This document shows positions 1 through 8,873 of a stretch of 64,000 bases of DNA, piece after piece. The first letter of the stretch is position 1. Every line of letters starts with the position of its first letter. Origin of the DNA: Mycobacterium sp. M26 (GTDB lineage: Bacteria > Actinomycetota > Actinomycetes > Mycobacteriales > Mycobacteriaceae); contig NZ_LN929907.1 in NCBI RefSeq assembly GCF_001494595.1, positions 1,183,468-1,247,467 on the forward strand, read 5' to 3'. The notes under the pieces are model-generated. The model had not been told where the DNA came from, ran no database searches, and saw nothing but the letters and a program-made list of their open reading frames with translations. Made by a program: the position numbers and the translations under genes.

Positions 1-65
1 GCGAGTGCGCCGGCCAGCACTCCGCCGGTCAGCCTTTTCCCGGACAGTGCACGCTGCGAGCCCAT
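1..65 (-). CDS. Partial secreted protein, N-terminus only
   Basis: The complement of the left edge opens with ATG at 65 and encodes a short positively charged start (residues around QRALSGKRL) followed by a hydrophobic run (GGVLAGALA), as in a signal peptide. A GGGAG Shine-Dalgarno-like box lies about 5 bases upstream of this ATG. A second in-frame ATG exists at 77. The rest of the gene lies outside the window, so nothing can be said of the mature protein. About 98 bases without a gene separate it from the next gene, which lies upstream on the same strand. Confidence 0.45.
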   Translation of the reverse strand, partial: MGSQRALSGKRLTGGVLAGAL

Positions 66-163
66 GGCTGCTCCCATCGCCCTCGGATGTGACGCAGCGG
101 AAAATTTCACTGCGGACGGGCCAATGTTTGCAGAAGAGACCAGTCGGCGCGCGCGATTCGTGG

Positions 164-1096
164 TCAGAGTTTGGTGGCGGCGACGAACGTCGTATCCGGC
201 ACCACATCGACGTCGAATGGGGGCCGCTGGTAGTGCTCCATCAGGTCGGGTGCATCGATGGTCTCGACCTCCCAGCCATGGTCTGTGAGCCATTCGGCCA
301 CATCGGTGCGGGCCTCGACATACCACAGCGCGGCGGTATCGGGGATGTCGTCGATGCCCGCTTCGGCGGCAGCCTGCCGGGCCTGCGCCATCCGCTCGCG
401 ACGCCGTTCCATGATCTCGGGCGAGTAGAAGTCGCGGCCGAAGGCCTCCACCGCCAGCCGGCTGCCCTCGGCGCTCAGGGCGTCGATCCGCTCGAACAAC
501 AGATCCTGTGCGTCGGCAGACAGGTAGGGCAGCAAGCCTTCCGCGCACCACACCGTCGGTCGAGACTCGTCGAAACCGTGCTGGCGCAATGCCGTTGGCC
601 AATCATGACGCAGATCGATCGGCACCGAGACGTAGGCCGTCGCCGGACGGGCGTTGTGACTGGCCAGCACCCGCTCCTTGAACTCGAGCACCTTCGGCTG
701 GTCGAGTTCATAGATGGTGGTGTCACTGATCCACGGCAGCCGCCAGGCTCGGGTGTCGAGCCCGGCCGCCAGGATCACCACCTGATCCAGGCCGTTGGCG
801 CCGGCGGTGGTGAAGAACTCGTCGAGGTATTTGGTGCGGGAGGCGATATAGGCGGCCATCGTCTTCATCCGGGCGATCACCTGATCGTCGGCCTTGCCGA
901 TGTGGGCCAGGGTCTCCTCGGTGAACGACGGCCGCCAACCGGCCTCGGTGGCCGCCTCGATGAAGAAGTGTGCGTACGGGTCGGTGTAGAGCGGACACTC
1001 CGCCTCCGACTCCGCGGCCCGGGCCCGCGCGACGGTCAGGGCGGTGGCACCGACTCCCTCGGTGATATCCCAGGTGTCATCGTCGTGTCGGCTCAC
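164..1096 (-). CDS. Class I SAM-dependent methyltransferase, mycobacterial TIGR00027/LCMT type
   Basis: This 310-residue protein belongs to the large mycobacterial family of putative S-adenosylmethionine-dependent methyltransferases related to leucine carboxyl methyltransferase. The SAM-binding loop is visible as VILAAGLDTRAWRL near residues 107-120, with the acidic loop YELDQPKVLEF after it and the family motif WCAEGLLPYL in the second half. Length is normal for the family. The substrate is unknown for nearly all members. The gene stands alone and reads towards the left edge. The start is the first ATG, giving MSRHDDDTWDITEGVG, which suits the family. Confidence 0.88.
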   Translation of the reverse strand: MSRHDDDTWDITEGVGATALTVARARAAESEAECPLYTDPYAHFFIEAATEAGWRPSFTEETLAHIGKADDQVIARMKTMAAYIASRTKYLDEFFTTAGANGLDQVVILAAGLDTRAWRLPWISDTTIYELDQPKVLEFKERVLASHNARPATAYVSVPIDLRHDWPTALRQHGFDESRPTVWCAEGLLPYLSADAQDLLFERIDALSAEGSRLAVEAFGRDFYSPEIMERRRERMAQARQAAAEAGIDDIPDTAALWYVEARTDVAEWLTDHGWEVETIDAPDLMEHYQRPPFDVDVVPDTTFVAATKL

Positions 1097-1148
1097 GAGT
1101 TCTTTTCTACCCGGTCAAGCCGTGCGACATGCCTCCCACGCAAGGCGA

Positions 1149-1952
1149 CTACTTGCGACCGCTGCCGCCAGTGCTCTTAGCCGAGCCTGCGGACGCCGTG
1201 CTCCGGGTGGCGGTGTTGGTGCCGGTCTTCTTGCCGCTGACGGCGGACGCTCCACCGACCACGAGGCCATTGATGTTGAAACCCGGTCCGGACTTGAGGA
1301 TCGTCGATCCGTTGACGCCGATGGCTCCGGCGATCGCTAGTGGCCCGGTTCCGGCTTTGACGTTGTTGGCGCTGCCGAGCACGTTGAACGCTGTGTTGAG
1401 GGTGCCCTGCGCTTGTACGGCGCTCGACCCGAAGGCGTTCAGCGAAAGGTTGCCGTTGCCCGAACTGAGCGCGGTGCCGTCGCCGAGGAGATTCACCGAA
1501 ATGTTTCCGTTGCCCATGGCGACAGCTGAACCCATGGCGTTGGTTCCGAGCGACACGGCGACATTACCCACGTCCGAGGGCAGTTGACCCGCTTTCGCGA
1601 GTGCGTTTGAGCCAGCAACGACGGCCAGCGACAAGATGCCTGACGCTTGTGCAGAAGAGTTGTCCCCCAGCACAATTGCGGTTTCGAACAGTCCTGTACT
1701 CGCAGTTGTGGCGGTACTGGAGTTGCCGACCGCGAACGCACTGCCGAACAACCCGTTGGCGTTGGCTTTGGCGTTGGTTCCGAGCGCAATCGCGAAACTG
1801 GTAAGGCTGCTGGTGCAATCGGCGCTATTGCCGATCCCGAAAAACGAAGCGCAGGTGGCGTTCGCGGGAGGGGCGCCGACCACAGTTGTGCTGGCAAGTC
1901 CCGCGGCGACGAGAACCCCGGCGGCGATCGATGTGCTGTTGCGCATGTCCAT
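1149..1952 (-). CDS. Secreted protein with YadA-head-like glycine/alanine repeats
   Basis: I chose ATG 1952 because it carries a GGGAG box 6 bases upstream; a longer frame begins at 1985. The first 30 or so residues form a signal peptide (MDMRNSTSIAAGVLVAAGLA, ending near ANA), followed by a pair of cysteines. The mature part is built of approximately 18-24 residue repeats with the pattern AxxxGxNAxAxxxGxxxxAxxxG, resembling the left-handed beta-roll of trimeric autotransporter heads. The last 30 residues are Ser/Thr/Lys/Gly-rich and basic. No enzymatic motif is present. Function is unknown; a cell-surface or secreted structural role is an inference from fold appearance only. Confidence 0.7.
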   Translation of the reverse strand: MDMRNSTSIAAGVLVAAGLASTTVVGAPPANATCASFFGIGNSADCTSSLTSFAIALGTNAKANANGLFGSAFAVGNSSTATTASTGLFETAIVLGDNSSAQASGILSLAVVAGSNALAKAGQLPSDVGNVAVSLGTNAMGSAVAMGNGNISVNLLGDGTALSSGNGNLSLNAFGSSAVQAQGTLNTAFNVLGSANNVKAGTGPLAIAGAIGVNGSTILKSGPGFNINGLVVGGASAVSGKKTGTNTATRSTASAGSAKSTGGSGRK

Positions 1953-2032
1953 GGTCTGCTCCCATGCTCTGGCTACACAGGTCATTCAACCTGATTGCAG
2001 GGGGAAGTTCTCGCCTTTGGACTGAAATCGCG

Positions 2033-2407
2033 TCAATCGTCGACAGGGTGCGATGGCCGGTTGTCCTTGTCGTCGGCCGCCAGTTCTCGCATCTCGTCGG
2101 TGGTCAGCAGATCATCGCGGATGTTCTGCTCACGGTAGGCCAGCTGACCCACCCGGTGTGCCACCACCGGTGCGGTGATGAGGGTGAAGATTCCGGTCAG
2201 GATGATCATGCCGATGTCGACATTGCCGCGAAGACGGATCGCGGCCCCGCCGAGCACCAACAGAAGCCCGAGCACCTGGGGTTTGGTGGCGGCGTGCATG
2301 CGCGTGAGCGTGTCGGGGAAGCGCACCACACCGATGGCCGCCGTCAGCGCCAGCGCCGACCCGCCGAGCACGAGGATGGCGGTCAGGATGTCCAACGCTG
2401 TCGTCAT
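2033..2407 (-). CDS. mnhG: Mrp/Mnh cation-proton antiporter subunit G
   Basis: This 124-residue membrane protein is the last subunit of the multisubunit Na+(K+)/H+ antiporter. It has three hydrophobic segments and the MnhG-characteristic stretch IGVVRFPDTLTRMHAATKPQ near residues 25-44. Its ATG overlaps the end of mnhF by four bases, so the two are translationally coupled. MnhG has no redox site of its own and is thought to be needed for assembly of the complex in the cytoplasmic membrane. The C-terminal 25 residues are charged and likely cytoplasmic. Confidence 0.92.
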   Translation of the reverse strand: MTTALDILTAILVLGGSALALTAAIGVVRFPDTLTRMHAATKPQVLGLLLVLGGAAIRLRGNVDIGMIILTGIFTLITAPVVAHRVGQLAYREQNIRDDLLTTDEMRELAADDKDNRPSHPVDD

Positions 2408-2676
2408 CGGTCCGGCCGTTCGATGTCGGGCACGCGGAAGCGGGCCACGCTAACCGATCCGACGAAGCTGATCAGAGCCAGGGCGGCCAGGCTGTAGGTG
2501 ACGGTGGTGTCCAGGGTGTAGGCCGCCCAGGTGCCGATCCCGCACATGGTCACCGCCACCATGGTGTCGACGGCGACCAGCCGGTCCAGCGTGCTGGGGC
2601 CGGCCAGCAGCCGGATCATCGTCACTGCCGCGGCCGCGATCAGCATCGCGCCGGCGAGCACCCACACGATCGTCAT
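2404..2676 (-). CDS. mnhF: Mrp/Mnh cation-proton antiporter subunit F
   Basis: Three hydrophobic helices and the motif LLAGPSTLDRLVAVDT identify subunit F, about 90 residues long as usual. I chose ATG 2676 (MTIVWVLAGAML) because a GGGGG box lies 7 bases upstream and the family starts directly with the first helix; an ATG at 2733 would add 19 non-homologous residues. With this start there is a 79-base gap after mnhE, the only loose join in an otherwise overlapping operon. The subunit sits in the membrane arm of the antiporter. Confidence 0.9.
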   Translation of the reverse strand: MTIVWVLAGAMLIAAAAVTMIRLLAGPSTLDRLVAVDTMVAVTMCGIGTWAAYTLDTTVTYSLAALALISFVGSVSVARFRVPDIERPDR

Positions 2677-2755
2677 GACTGTGCCCCCGAACGTCGAGTT
2701 GTTGCGGAGAATGGGGCCCATCGGCGACAACAAGTCGACGTTGACAGTGTGGACG

Positions 2756-3298
2756 TCATCGTGCCGCCTCCTCGGATTCGGTTGCCGCCGGGCGCCATTC
2801 GGAATCGCGCTCGAACGAGGCCACCAGGAGCCGCTCCAGCTTGGCCGCCTGCCGGTAGAACCGGTCCACCGACCGCTGCGACCCCACGTCGAGCACGTGC
2901 ACGTACAGCAGGCGCCGGGTCTGGTCGATCTCCAGCACGATCGTGCCCGGGGTGAGGTTCATGATGTTGACGCCCAACGCCAAGACCAGATCCGACTTGA
3001 GCGCCAGGCGCACCCGCAGCACCGCCGACAATGGCGGGCGGCCCGGCCGCAGCGCCAGCCACGCCACCTGGGTTGAGGATTCCACCAGCCACCACGCCAC
3101 ATTGAGCGCCAGCCACAGCAGTGACAGCGGATGCAGCTTGCCCTGCACCGGCACCGCGGGCAGCGGCAGCAGCAGTGTGATCAGCAACGCCACCGCAAGC
3201 CCGGAGAGCACGTTGGCCACCGAGATCGTGCCCCACAGCAGAAGCCACACCAGGGTCAGCCAGACGATCACCCAGACCTTGAGCAACCATGTCCTCAT
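2756..3298 (-). CDS. mnhE: Mrp/Mnh cation-proton antiporter subunit E
   Basis: This is a 180-residue member of the MnhE family. The N-terminus has two or three membrane helices (LLKVWVIVWLTLVWLLLWGT and the LAVALLITLLLPLP segment), followed by the conserved cytoplasmic part with NIMNLTPGTIVLEID and YVHVLDV. The ATG overlaps the stop of mnhD by four bases. The C-terminal 40 residues are charged. It is an accessory subunit of the seven-subunit antiporter, not homologous to complex I core subunits. Confidence 0.92.
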   Translation of the reverse strand: MRTWLLKVWVIVWLTLVWLLLWGTISVANVLSGLAVALLITLLLPLPAVPVQGKLHPLSLLWLALNVAWWLVESSTQVAWLALRPGRPPLSAVLRVRLALKSDLVLALGVNIMNLTPGTIVLEIDQTRRLLYVHVLDVGSQRSVDRFYRQAAKLERLLVASFERDSEWRPAATESEEAAR

Positions 3299-4896
3299 AG
3301 CCGCGTCCCCAATACCGCGCTGATGTACTGGCCGCGGTCAAGCACCTCGTCGGCCGCCCGGTCGCTGTAGCTGAAGATCGGACCGGCGGCCACTGTCAGG
3401 GCAAGCCCGACGGCGATCAAACTCATTGTCGGAGCGAGCATTCCGATCGGCATCCGGCCGACGTCGTCACGGTCGACGAACGCGACATCTTGCGAGTAGT
3501 CGTCGAGCAGCACCGACGGCGCCGAGTCGGCCATCGCCCCTTCCGGGGCGTCGACCCGGGCCCGCCAGAACGCCTTGGTCCACACCCGGGCCACCACATA
3601 CAGCGTCAGCAGGCTGGTCAACAGCGACCCGCCGACCAGCAGCCACGCCAGGACCGAACCGCTCTGGGTACCGGCCTCCAGCAGCGCGACCTTGCCGATG
3701 AACCCGGAAAACGGCGGTATGCCACCGAGATTGAGGGCAGGCACAATGAAGACGAACGCCAGCAGCGGGCTGGCTGCTGCCAGTCCGCCGAGGCGGCGCA
3801 GGGTCGACGCCCCGGCCTGGCGTTCGATGAGTCCGACCACCAGGAACAGGGTGGTCTGCACGATGATGTGGTGGGCCACGTAGTAGATCGCCCCCGACAT
3901 GCCCAGCCGGCTCGACAGCGCGATCCCGAACACCATGTAGCCGATGTGGCTGACGAGGGTGAATGAGAGCAGCCGTTTGATGTCGCTCTGTGCGATCGCG
4001 CCGAGGATGCCCACCACCATGGTCAATAGCGCGGCGACGAGCAGCACGTTGTCCAGGCCTCCGCCGGGGAACAGCAGTGAGTGCGTCCGGATGATCGCGT
4101 ACACACCGACTTTGGTCAGTAGGCCCGCGAAGACGGCGGTGACCGGAGCGGGCGCGGTGGGGTAGGAGTCGGGCAACCAGGCCGACAGCGGGAACACCGC
4201 CGCCTTGATCCCGAAGGCGACCAGCAGGACCGCGAACAGGGCGCCACGGGTGCCGCTGCTGACGTCGTCCAGTCGCAGCGACAGTTCGGCCATGTTCAGC
4301 GTCCCGGTGGCGGCGTAGACCAAAGCCAGCCCGATCAGGAAGATCAGCGACGACACCATCGAGACCATCACGTAGGAGATCCCAGCCCGGACGCGTTCCT
4401 TGCTCGCGCCGATGGTCAGCAGCACGAAGCTGGCCGACAGCAGCACCTCGAAACCGACGTACAGGTTGAACAGGTCACCGGCCAGGAACGCGGTGCAGAC
4501 CCCTGCGGACAGAACCAGATAGGTGGGCAGGAAGATCGACACCGGCTGGCGGTCGTCACCGTCGCGAATACCCTGCCCGATGGCGTAGAACACCACGGCC
4601 AGCAGCACGACCGCCGAGACCACCAGCATCAGGGCCGACAGCCGGTCGGCCACCAGCGTGATGCCCAGTGGGCCCAGGCCGGCGTCGGTCGGACCCCAGC
4701 CGCCGACGTGCAGGGCCTGGGTGCCGTCCCGGTCGGTGAGGTAGACCAGCACCGCGCACACCGCCAGCACCGCGCTCAGCGCGACCACGGTGATCAGCCG
4801 CTGCAGCCGCGGCCGCCGACCGGCCACCAGCGTCAGTGCGGCCGCCATGAGCGGAATCAGCACCGGCAGCGGCATCAGCACACCCGAGAGGCTCAT
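3295..4896 (-). CDS. mnhD: Mrp/Mnh cation-proton antiporter subunit D
   Basis: This 533-residue polytopic protein is a NuoN/NuoM-type proton-translocating subunit. It begins directly with a helix and shows the family stretches LYVGFEVLL, FGIKAAVFPLSAWLPDSYPTAPAPVTAVF (given here as start and end of one conserved block near residues 215-245) and SHIGYMVFGI. The conserved Glu of YVGFE near residue 145 and the Lys in FGIKAAVFP correspond to the proton-path residues of complex I homologues. Four-base overlaps on both sides couple it to mnhC and mnhE. Confidence 0.94.
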   Translation of the reverse strand: MSLSGVLMPLPVLIPLMAAALTLVAGRRPRLQRLITVVALSAVLAVCAVLVYLTDRDGTQALHVGGWGPTDAGLGPLGITLVADRLSALMLVVSAVVLLAVVFYAIGQGIRDGDDRQPVSIFLPTYLVLSAGVCTAFLAGDLFNLYVGFEVLLSASFVLLTIGASKERVRAGISYVMVSMVSSLIFLIGLALVYAATGTLNMAELSLRLDDVSSGTRGALFAVLLVAFGIKAAVFPLSAWLPDSYPTAPAPVTAVFAGLLTKVGVYAIIRTHSLLFPGGGLDNVLLVAALLTMVVGILGAIAQSDIKRLLSFTLVSHIGYMVFGIALSSRLGMSGAIYYVAHHIIVQTTLFLVVGLIERQAGASTLRRLGGLAAASPLLAFVFIVPALNLGGIPPFSGFIGKVALLEAGTQSGSVLAWLLVGGSLLTSLLTLYVVARVWTKAFWRARVDAPEGAMADSAPSVLLDDYSQDVAFVDRDDVGRMPIGMLAPTMSLIAVGLALTVAAGPIFSYSDRAADEVLDRGQYISAVLGTRL

Positions 4897-5363
4897 CGCG
4901 ACCCCTCGTGTCCGGGCAGGGCGTCCAATTCGTCGGGCTCGTCGGTGTCGCGGGCCGGCACCGGCACCGGTGCGTCCTCGTCGATGGATGAAGCTTCCTC
5001 GTCGGACAGCTTGGACACCCGGGTGTCCTCGGGATCGTTCTCGACGTCCTCCTCGGTGGTCAACCGGAACGACCGGTAGGTCAGGGCGAGGACGAACGCG
5101 GCGATACCCATCGCGATGACGATCGCCGTCAGGATCATGCCCTGCGCCAACGGATCCGCCGTCGTGGTTTCCGATCCACTGGTGCGTCCGCGGACCGGGG
5201 GATTACCGGAGGGGCCGCCGACGGTGAGGATCAACAGGTTCACGGCGTTGCCGACCAGCAACAGCCCCAACAACATTCGGGTGAGGTTGCGCGACAGCAG
5301 CAGATAGACACCGCAACTGGTGAGTCCGCCGATGATGATCAGGGGCACAAGATAGGTGTTCAT
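4893..5363 (-). CDS. mnhC: Mrp/Mnh cation-proton antiporter subunit C
   Basis: This is the NuoK-like subunit. Three helices occupy about the first 105 residues, with the conserved GVYLLLSRNLTRMLLGLLL stretch and DPLAQGMILTAIVIAMG. The remaining 50 residues form an acidic tail rich in Asp, Glu and Ser that is longer than in most bacterial MnhC proteins (156 residues against roughly 110-130). The tail is probably cytoplasmic. Both ends overlap neighbours by four bases. Confidence 0.93.
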   Translation of the reverse strand: MNTYLVPLIIIGGLTSCGVYLLLSRNLTRMLLGLLLVGNAVNLLILTVGGPSGNPPVRGRTSGSETTTADPLAQGMILTAIVIAMGIAAFVLALTYRSFRLTTEEDVENDPEDTRVSKLSDEEASSIDEDAPVPVPARDTDEPDELDALPGHEGSR

Positions 5364-8260
5364 CGGGCACCCACTTTCGCGGACTCGGTCTCCGCCATCT
5401 CGACGTCGATGCGCGCGCCGAGGCTGCGCAGCACGTCGAGCACCAGGCCCACCACGATCAGATACACCCCGAGGTCGAAGAACAGTGCGGTGACGAACTT
5501 GACGGTGCCGAGCAGTGGCACATCGAGGGTGATCACCGCCGAGGACAGTGCCGGTGCGCCCAGCAGCATCGAGGCCACCGCGGTTCCTGCCGACAGCACC
5601 AGACCCGCACCCAGGATCTTGCCGGCGTCCAGCGGCAGCGTTTCACCGAGTTCATAGCGGCCGCCGGCCAGATAGCGCAGCACCAGGGCCAGCCCGGCCG
5701 TCAACCCGCCGGCGAACCCGCCGCCCGGAGTGTTGTGACCGGTGAAGAAGAAGTACACCGACAGCACCATGATCAGCGGGAAGATCAGCCGGGTGGCGAC
5801 CTCGAGCACCAGTGAGCGGTAGCGCGGGTCACGCAGTTCGCTGCCCCGCAACCAGGTGGTGTCACTGACCGCCGGGCTGTACGGAACCGACGGCAGCACC
5901 CCGATATCGGGCTGACCGGCATCGGAAACCCTTGGCGCCGAACCGAACCGGCGGTTGCGGAACACCAGCGAGGCGACACCGGTGGCGGCGACCACCAGCA
6001 CCGAGATCTCACCGAGGGTGTCCCAGGCCCGGATGTCGACCAGCAGGACGTTCACGGTGTTGGCGCCGTGGCCGCGGAAGTAGGCGGCATCGGGCAGCAG
6101 CTCGGCGATCGGGGTGGTGCTGCGGGCGGCCTTGGCGAATACCGCCAGCGTGGTGACCGTCGCCCCCACCGCCAGCGCGATCAGCACCTTGGGCAGCCGG
6201 TAGCGCTTGACCGCCGACTCCTCGGCTTCGGCAGGCAGGGTCCGCAGCACCAGCACGAAGATGACCAAGGTGAGCGTCTCCACCAGGAACTGGGTGAGTG
6301 CCAGGTCGGGGGCACCGTGCAGCGCGAAGATGACACCGCAGCCGTAGCCGGTGATACCCACCAGCAGCACGGCCGCCAGCCGGTTGCGCATCACGGTCGC
6401 CGCCACTGCGGCAGCCAGGATCAGCAGGCCCACCACAGGTTGGACCAGCGAGTCCCACAGCCGGAAATCGGGGTGGTCGCGGGCGCCGAAGATGAGCACG
6501 GTGATGGGCAACAGGACCAGGGTGGACAGGATCACCGACTGGGTGACCGGGATCGAGCCGCGCTGGGTGACCGCGGTCAGCCGGACCGAGAGCACATCGG
6601 CGCCGCGGATGATCGCGTCGTACACCCGGTCGGCGTTGGCCAGCGGCTGGTAACGGCCCAGCCGGGCGCGCTGCAACCGGTCACGGCCGAAGAACGCCAC
6701 CGTGCCCACGGCCAGCACCACCGCCGACAGCAGCACCGGCAGTCCGAAGCCGTGCCACAACTCCAGGGTGTAGCCGCCGTCGGCGACGCCGGCGGCGGGC
6801 AGGGTGTCGGCGTAGTCGTCGAGGGTGTGGTCGAGCGGGCTGGGAACCAGTCCGAAGAACAGGCCTGCCGCGGCCAGGATCGCGGGGGAGACCAGGAAGG
6901 CCGTCGCGGGCCGGTGCAGGTTGGCCACCAGGACACTGGGCGCCTGAGATCCCTTGCGCGCAAACGCTCCCCAGAGGAACCGCAGGCTGTAGATCGTGGT
7001 GAAGACCGAGCCGGTCACCACTCCGGCCAGGACGACGGGCGCCCACGCGCCCAGGGACTCGCTGTGCGCGAGAGTCTCGAAGTCGGCTTCCTTGGCGACG
7101 AAGCCGAGGAACGGCGGCAGCGCCGCCATGCTGGCGGTGGCTCCGGCGGCGATGACGAACAGCGCCGGCATCCGCCTGCCCAGCCATGCCAGCCGGCGGA
7201 TGTCGCGGGTGCCGGTGGAGTGGTCGATGACGCCGACGACCATGAACAGCGTCGCCTTGAACAGAGCGTGGGCGCACAACATGGCCAGACCGGCCAGCAT
7301 CATGTCCTGCCCACCAGCGCCCACCATCACCGAGATGAAGCCGAGTTGGCTGACCGTGCCGAACGCCAGAATGAGCTTGAGGTCGTATTCGCGCACAGCG
7401 CGCCACCCGGCCAGCAGCATGGTGATGACACCGAGCGTGATGACGGTTGGCCGCCAGCCCGGGGAATCGGCGAAGCCGGGGGTGAGCCGGGCGATCAGAT
7501 AGACGCCGGCTTTGACCATGGCCGCGGCGTGCAGGTAGGCGCTGACCGGAGTGGGAGCGGCCATCGCGCCGGGAAGCCAGAAGTGGAACGGCACCAGCGC
7601 CGACTTGGATACCGCGCCGACCAGGACCAGAACCACGCCGACGGCGACGGCGGTCCCGTGCGGCGGGGCGGCCACCAGTTCGGAGAGCAGATACGTTCCG
7701 GAGTAGTGGCCGAGCACGATGATGCCGCCCAGCATCGCCAGACCGCCCGCGGTGGTGACCAACAGCGCCTGCATGGCCGCGCGCCGGCTGGTGGCCCGCT
7801 CCGCGTAGTGCCCGACGAGCAGGAACGACAGCACGGTCGTCAGCTCCCAGAACATGTAGAGCAGGAGCATGTTGTCGGAGACCACCAGGCCAAACATCGC
7901 CCCGGAGAAGGCGACCAGTTCGGCGGCGAAGCTGGGTAGCCGGTTCTCGGTGTGCCCGTCGCGGTGGTGGAAGTACTCCGCGCAGTAGATCAGCACCTGC
8001 GCGCCGATGGCGAGCACCAGCACGCTCATCACCGCGGAGAGGGTGTCGAAGCGCAGGGTGATGTTCATCGACAGCTCCGGCACCCACGGGATGTCGACGG
8101 TGGGGACCGGTCCGCCGGCGGGCGGCCAGTTCAGCACCACCCAGATCAGCGAGGCCGCCGGGACCAGCGCCAGCGGGTAGAAGGCCAGCCGTCCCCAGCG
8201 GTGCACAAGGACCGGCGCCACGGCGGCGGCGATCGCATGCGCGAGCAGGATGACGAGCAT
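5360..8260 (-). CDS. mnhA: Mrp/Mnh antiporter fused subunits A and B
   Basis: At about 966 residues this is a fused MnhA-MnhB protein. The N-terminal two-thirds is the NuoL-like proton channel (FWELTTVLSFLLVGH near 130, KSALVPFHFWLPGAMAAPTPVS near 230). A DUF4040/MbhD-type segment follows near residue 640, and the last 140 residues have the MnhB signature (FFTGHNTPGGGFAGGLTAG). I chose ATG 8260 because a CGGAG box precedes it and the first helix starts there; an upstream frame opens at 8299. It is the first gene of the operon A(B)-C-D-E-F-G. The complex exchanges Na+ or K+ for protons and serves pH and salt tolerance. Confidence 0.93.
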   Translation of the reverse strand: MLVILLAHAIAAAVAPVLVHRWGRLAFYPLALVPAASLIWVVLNWPPAGGPVPTVDIPWVPELSMNITLRFDTLSAVMSVLVLAIGAQVLIYCAEYFHHRDGHTENRLPSFAAELVAFSGAMFGLVVSDNMLLLYMFWELTTVLSFLLVGHYAERATSRRAAMQALLVTTAGGLAMLGGIIVLGHYSGTYLLSELVAAPPHGTAVAVGVVLVLVGAVSKSALVPFHFWLPGAMAAPTPVSAYLHAAAMVKAGVYLIARLTPGFADSPGWRPTVITLGVITMLLAGWRAVREYDLKLILAFGTVSQLGFISVMVGAGGQDMMLAGLAMLCAHALFKATLFMVVGVIDHSTGTRDIRRLAWLGRRMPALFVIAAGATASMAALPPFLGFVAKEADFETLAHSESLGAWAPVVLAGVVTGSVFTTIYSLRFLWGAFARKGSQAPSVLVANLHRPATAFLVSPAILAAAGLFFGLVPSPLDHTLDDYADTLPAAGVADGGYTLELWHGFGLPVLLSAVVLAVGTVAFFGRDRLQRARLGRYQPLANADRVYDAIIRGADVLSVRLTAVTQRGSIPVTQSVILSTLVLLPITVLIFGARDHPDFRLWDSLVQPVVGLLILAAAVAATVMRNRLAAVLLVGITGYGCGVIFALHGAPDLALTQFLVETLTLVIFVLVLRTLPAEAEESAVKRYRLPKVLIALAVGATVTTLAVFAKAARSTTPIAELLPDAAYFRGHGANTVNVLLVDIRAWDTLGEISVLVVAATGVASLVFRNRRFGSAPRVSDAGQPDIGVLPSVPYSPAVSDTTWLRGSELRDPRYRSLVLEVATRLIFPLIMVLSVYFFFTGHNTPGGGFAGGLTAGLALVLRYLAGGRYELGETLPLDAGKILGAGLVLSAGTAVASMLLGAPALSSAVITLDVPLLGTVKFVTALFFDLGVYLIVVGLVLDVLRSLGARIDVEMAETESAKVGAR

Positions 8261-8414
8261 GGCACTCCGATCTGTGTGGTCGGTCGGGGTGTCAGCCAAG
8301 TTTTTCGGCTAGGTCTTGGGGGCCAGTCTACGTTGTTGACCCTGCCGCATAATTGTCGGTTGTTGGGGCGATTCGCCTGTTCTGCTTAAAGCCCTTGTGT
8401 AGCAGAGTTTTTCG

Positions 8415-8840
8415 CTATCTGGAGCGGCAGTAGCTGCGGACGGGGAGGCTGTGGCCGACCAGGCCGATGCCGCCGCCGAGAATCGGCCAGATCGGCCAGA
8501 AGTACCAGGCGCCGGCCGTCAGCGCCACCGCGAGCCAGACGGTCAGCACGATCACGACCATGGCGGCGTAGGCGGTCAGGTGGATGCGTACCGAGGCGCG
8601 GGCGGCTCTCTTGACGGCTGCGGCACGCTGGGGGTCGGCGCGGCGCAGCTGACCGACTGGCAGGTCGGAGACGACGCGACGCAGGTCATCGGTGGTCTGG
8701 GCGGCGTAGGCGGCCTGGACCCGGGTGTCGTATTCGCCGAGGTCGAAGTATCCCTGGGCGAGGGCGAGTGACAGCAGATTCGCGGTGGCGGCGCGGTCGT
8801 GGTCTCCGACGCGGGCGATCGTGGTGGTCATACCTTCCAA
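8415..8840 (-). CDS. DUF1707 domain membrane protein
   Basis: The N-terminal 55 residues match the actinobacterial DUF1707 (SHOCT-like) pattern: a short R-x-G-x-x-D-R start, LSLALAQGYFDLGEYDTRV and LRRVVSDLP. Two membrane helices follow at about residues 87-125 (AYAAMVVIVLTVWLAVALTA and YFWPIWPILGGGIGLVG). The ATG at 8831 is an alternative start and fits the domain edge better. The domain is found in many actinobacterial envelope proteins, but its biochemical role is not established. It diverges from the SRPBCC gene across a strong dyad. Confidence 0.8.
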   Translation of the reverse strand: MEGMTTTIARVGDHDRAATANLLSLALAQGYFDLGEYDTRVQAAYAAQTTDDLRRVVSDLPVGQLRRADPQRAAAVKRAARASVRIHLTAYAAMVVIVLTVWLAVALTAGAWYFWPIWPILGGGIGLVGHSLPVRSYCRSR

Positions 8841-8842
8841 CT

Positions 8843-8868
8843 TTGACAGGTCACTAGTGGACTGTCAA
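8843..8868. promoter_or_regulatory. 26-bp dyad between divergent DUF1707 and SRPBCC genes
   Basis: TTGACAG (8843-8849) and CTGTCAA (8862-8868) are exact inverted arms, and the centre holds CACTAGTG, itself a palindrome. Over the 26 bases, 22 agree with the reverse complement. It fills the space between two divergent starts (8840 and 8874), so a dimeric regulator could control both. TTGACA could also serve as a -35 element in either direction. The binding protein is unknown. Confidence 0.6.
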
Positions 8869-8873
8869 CGGTT

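Noticed and set aside
6068..7939. Long open plus-strand frame of 623 codons
   Set aside because: It is antisense to mnhA, its product is Gln/Gly/His/Arg-rich low complexity, and mnhA has full homology in the other strand. High GC content leaves such frames open.
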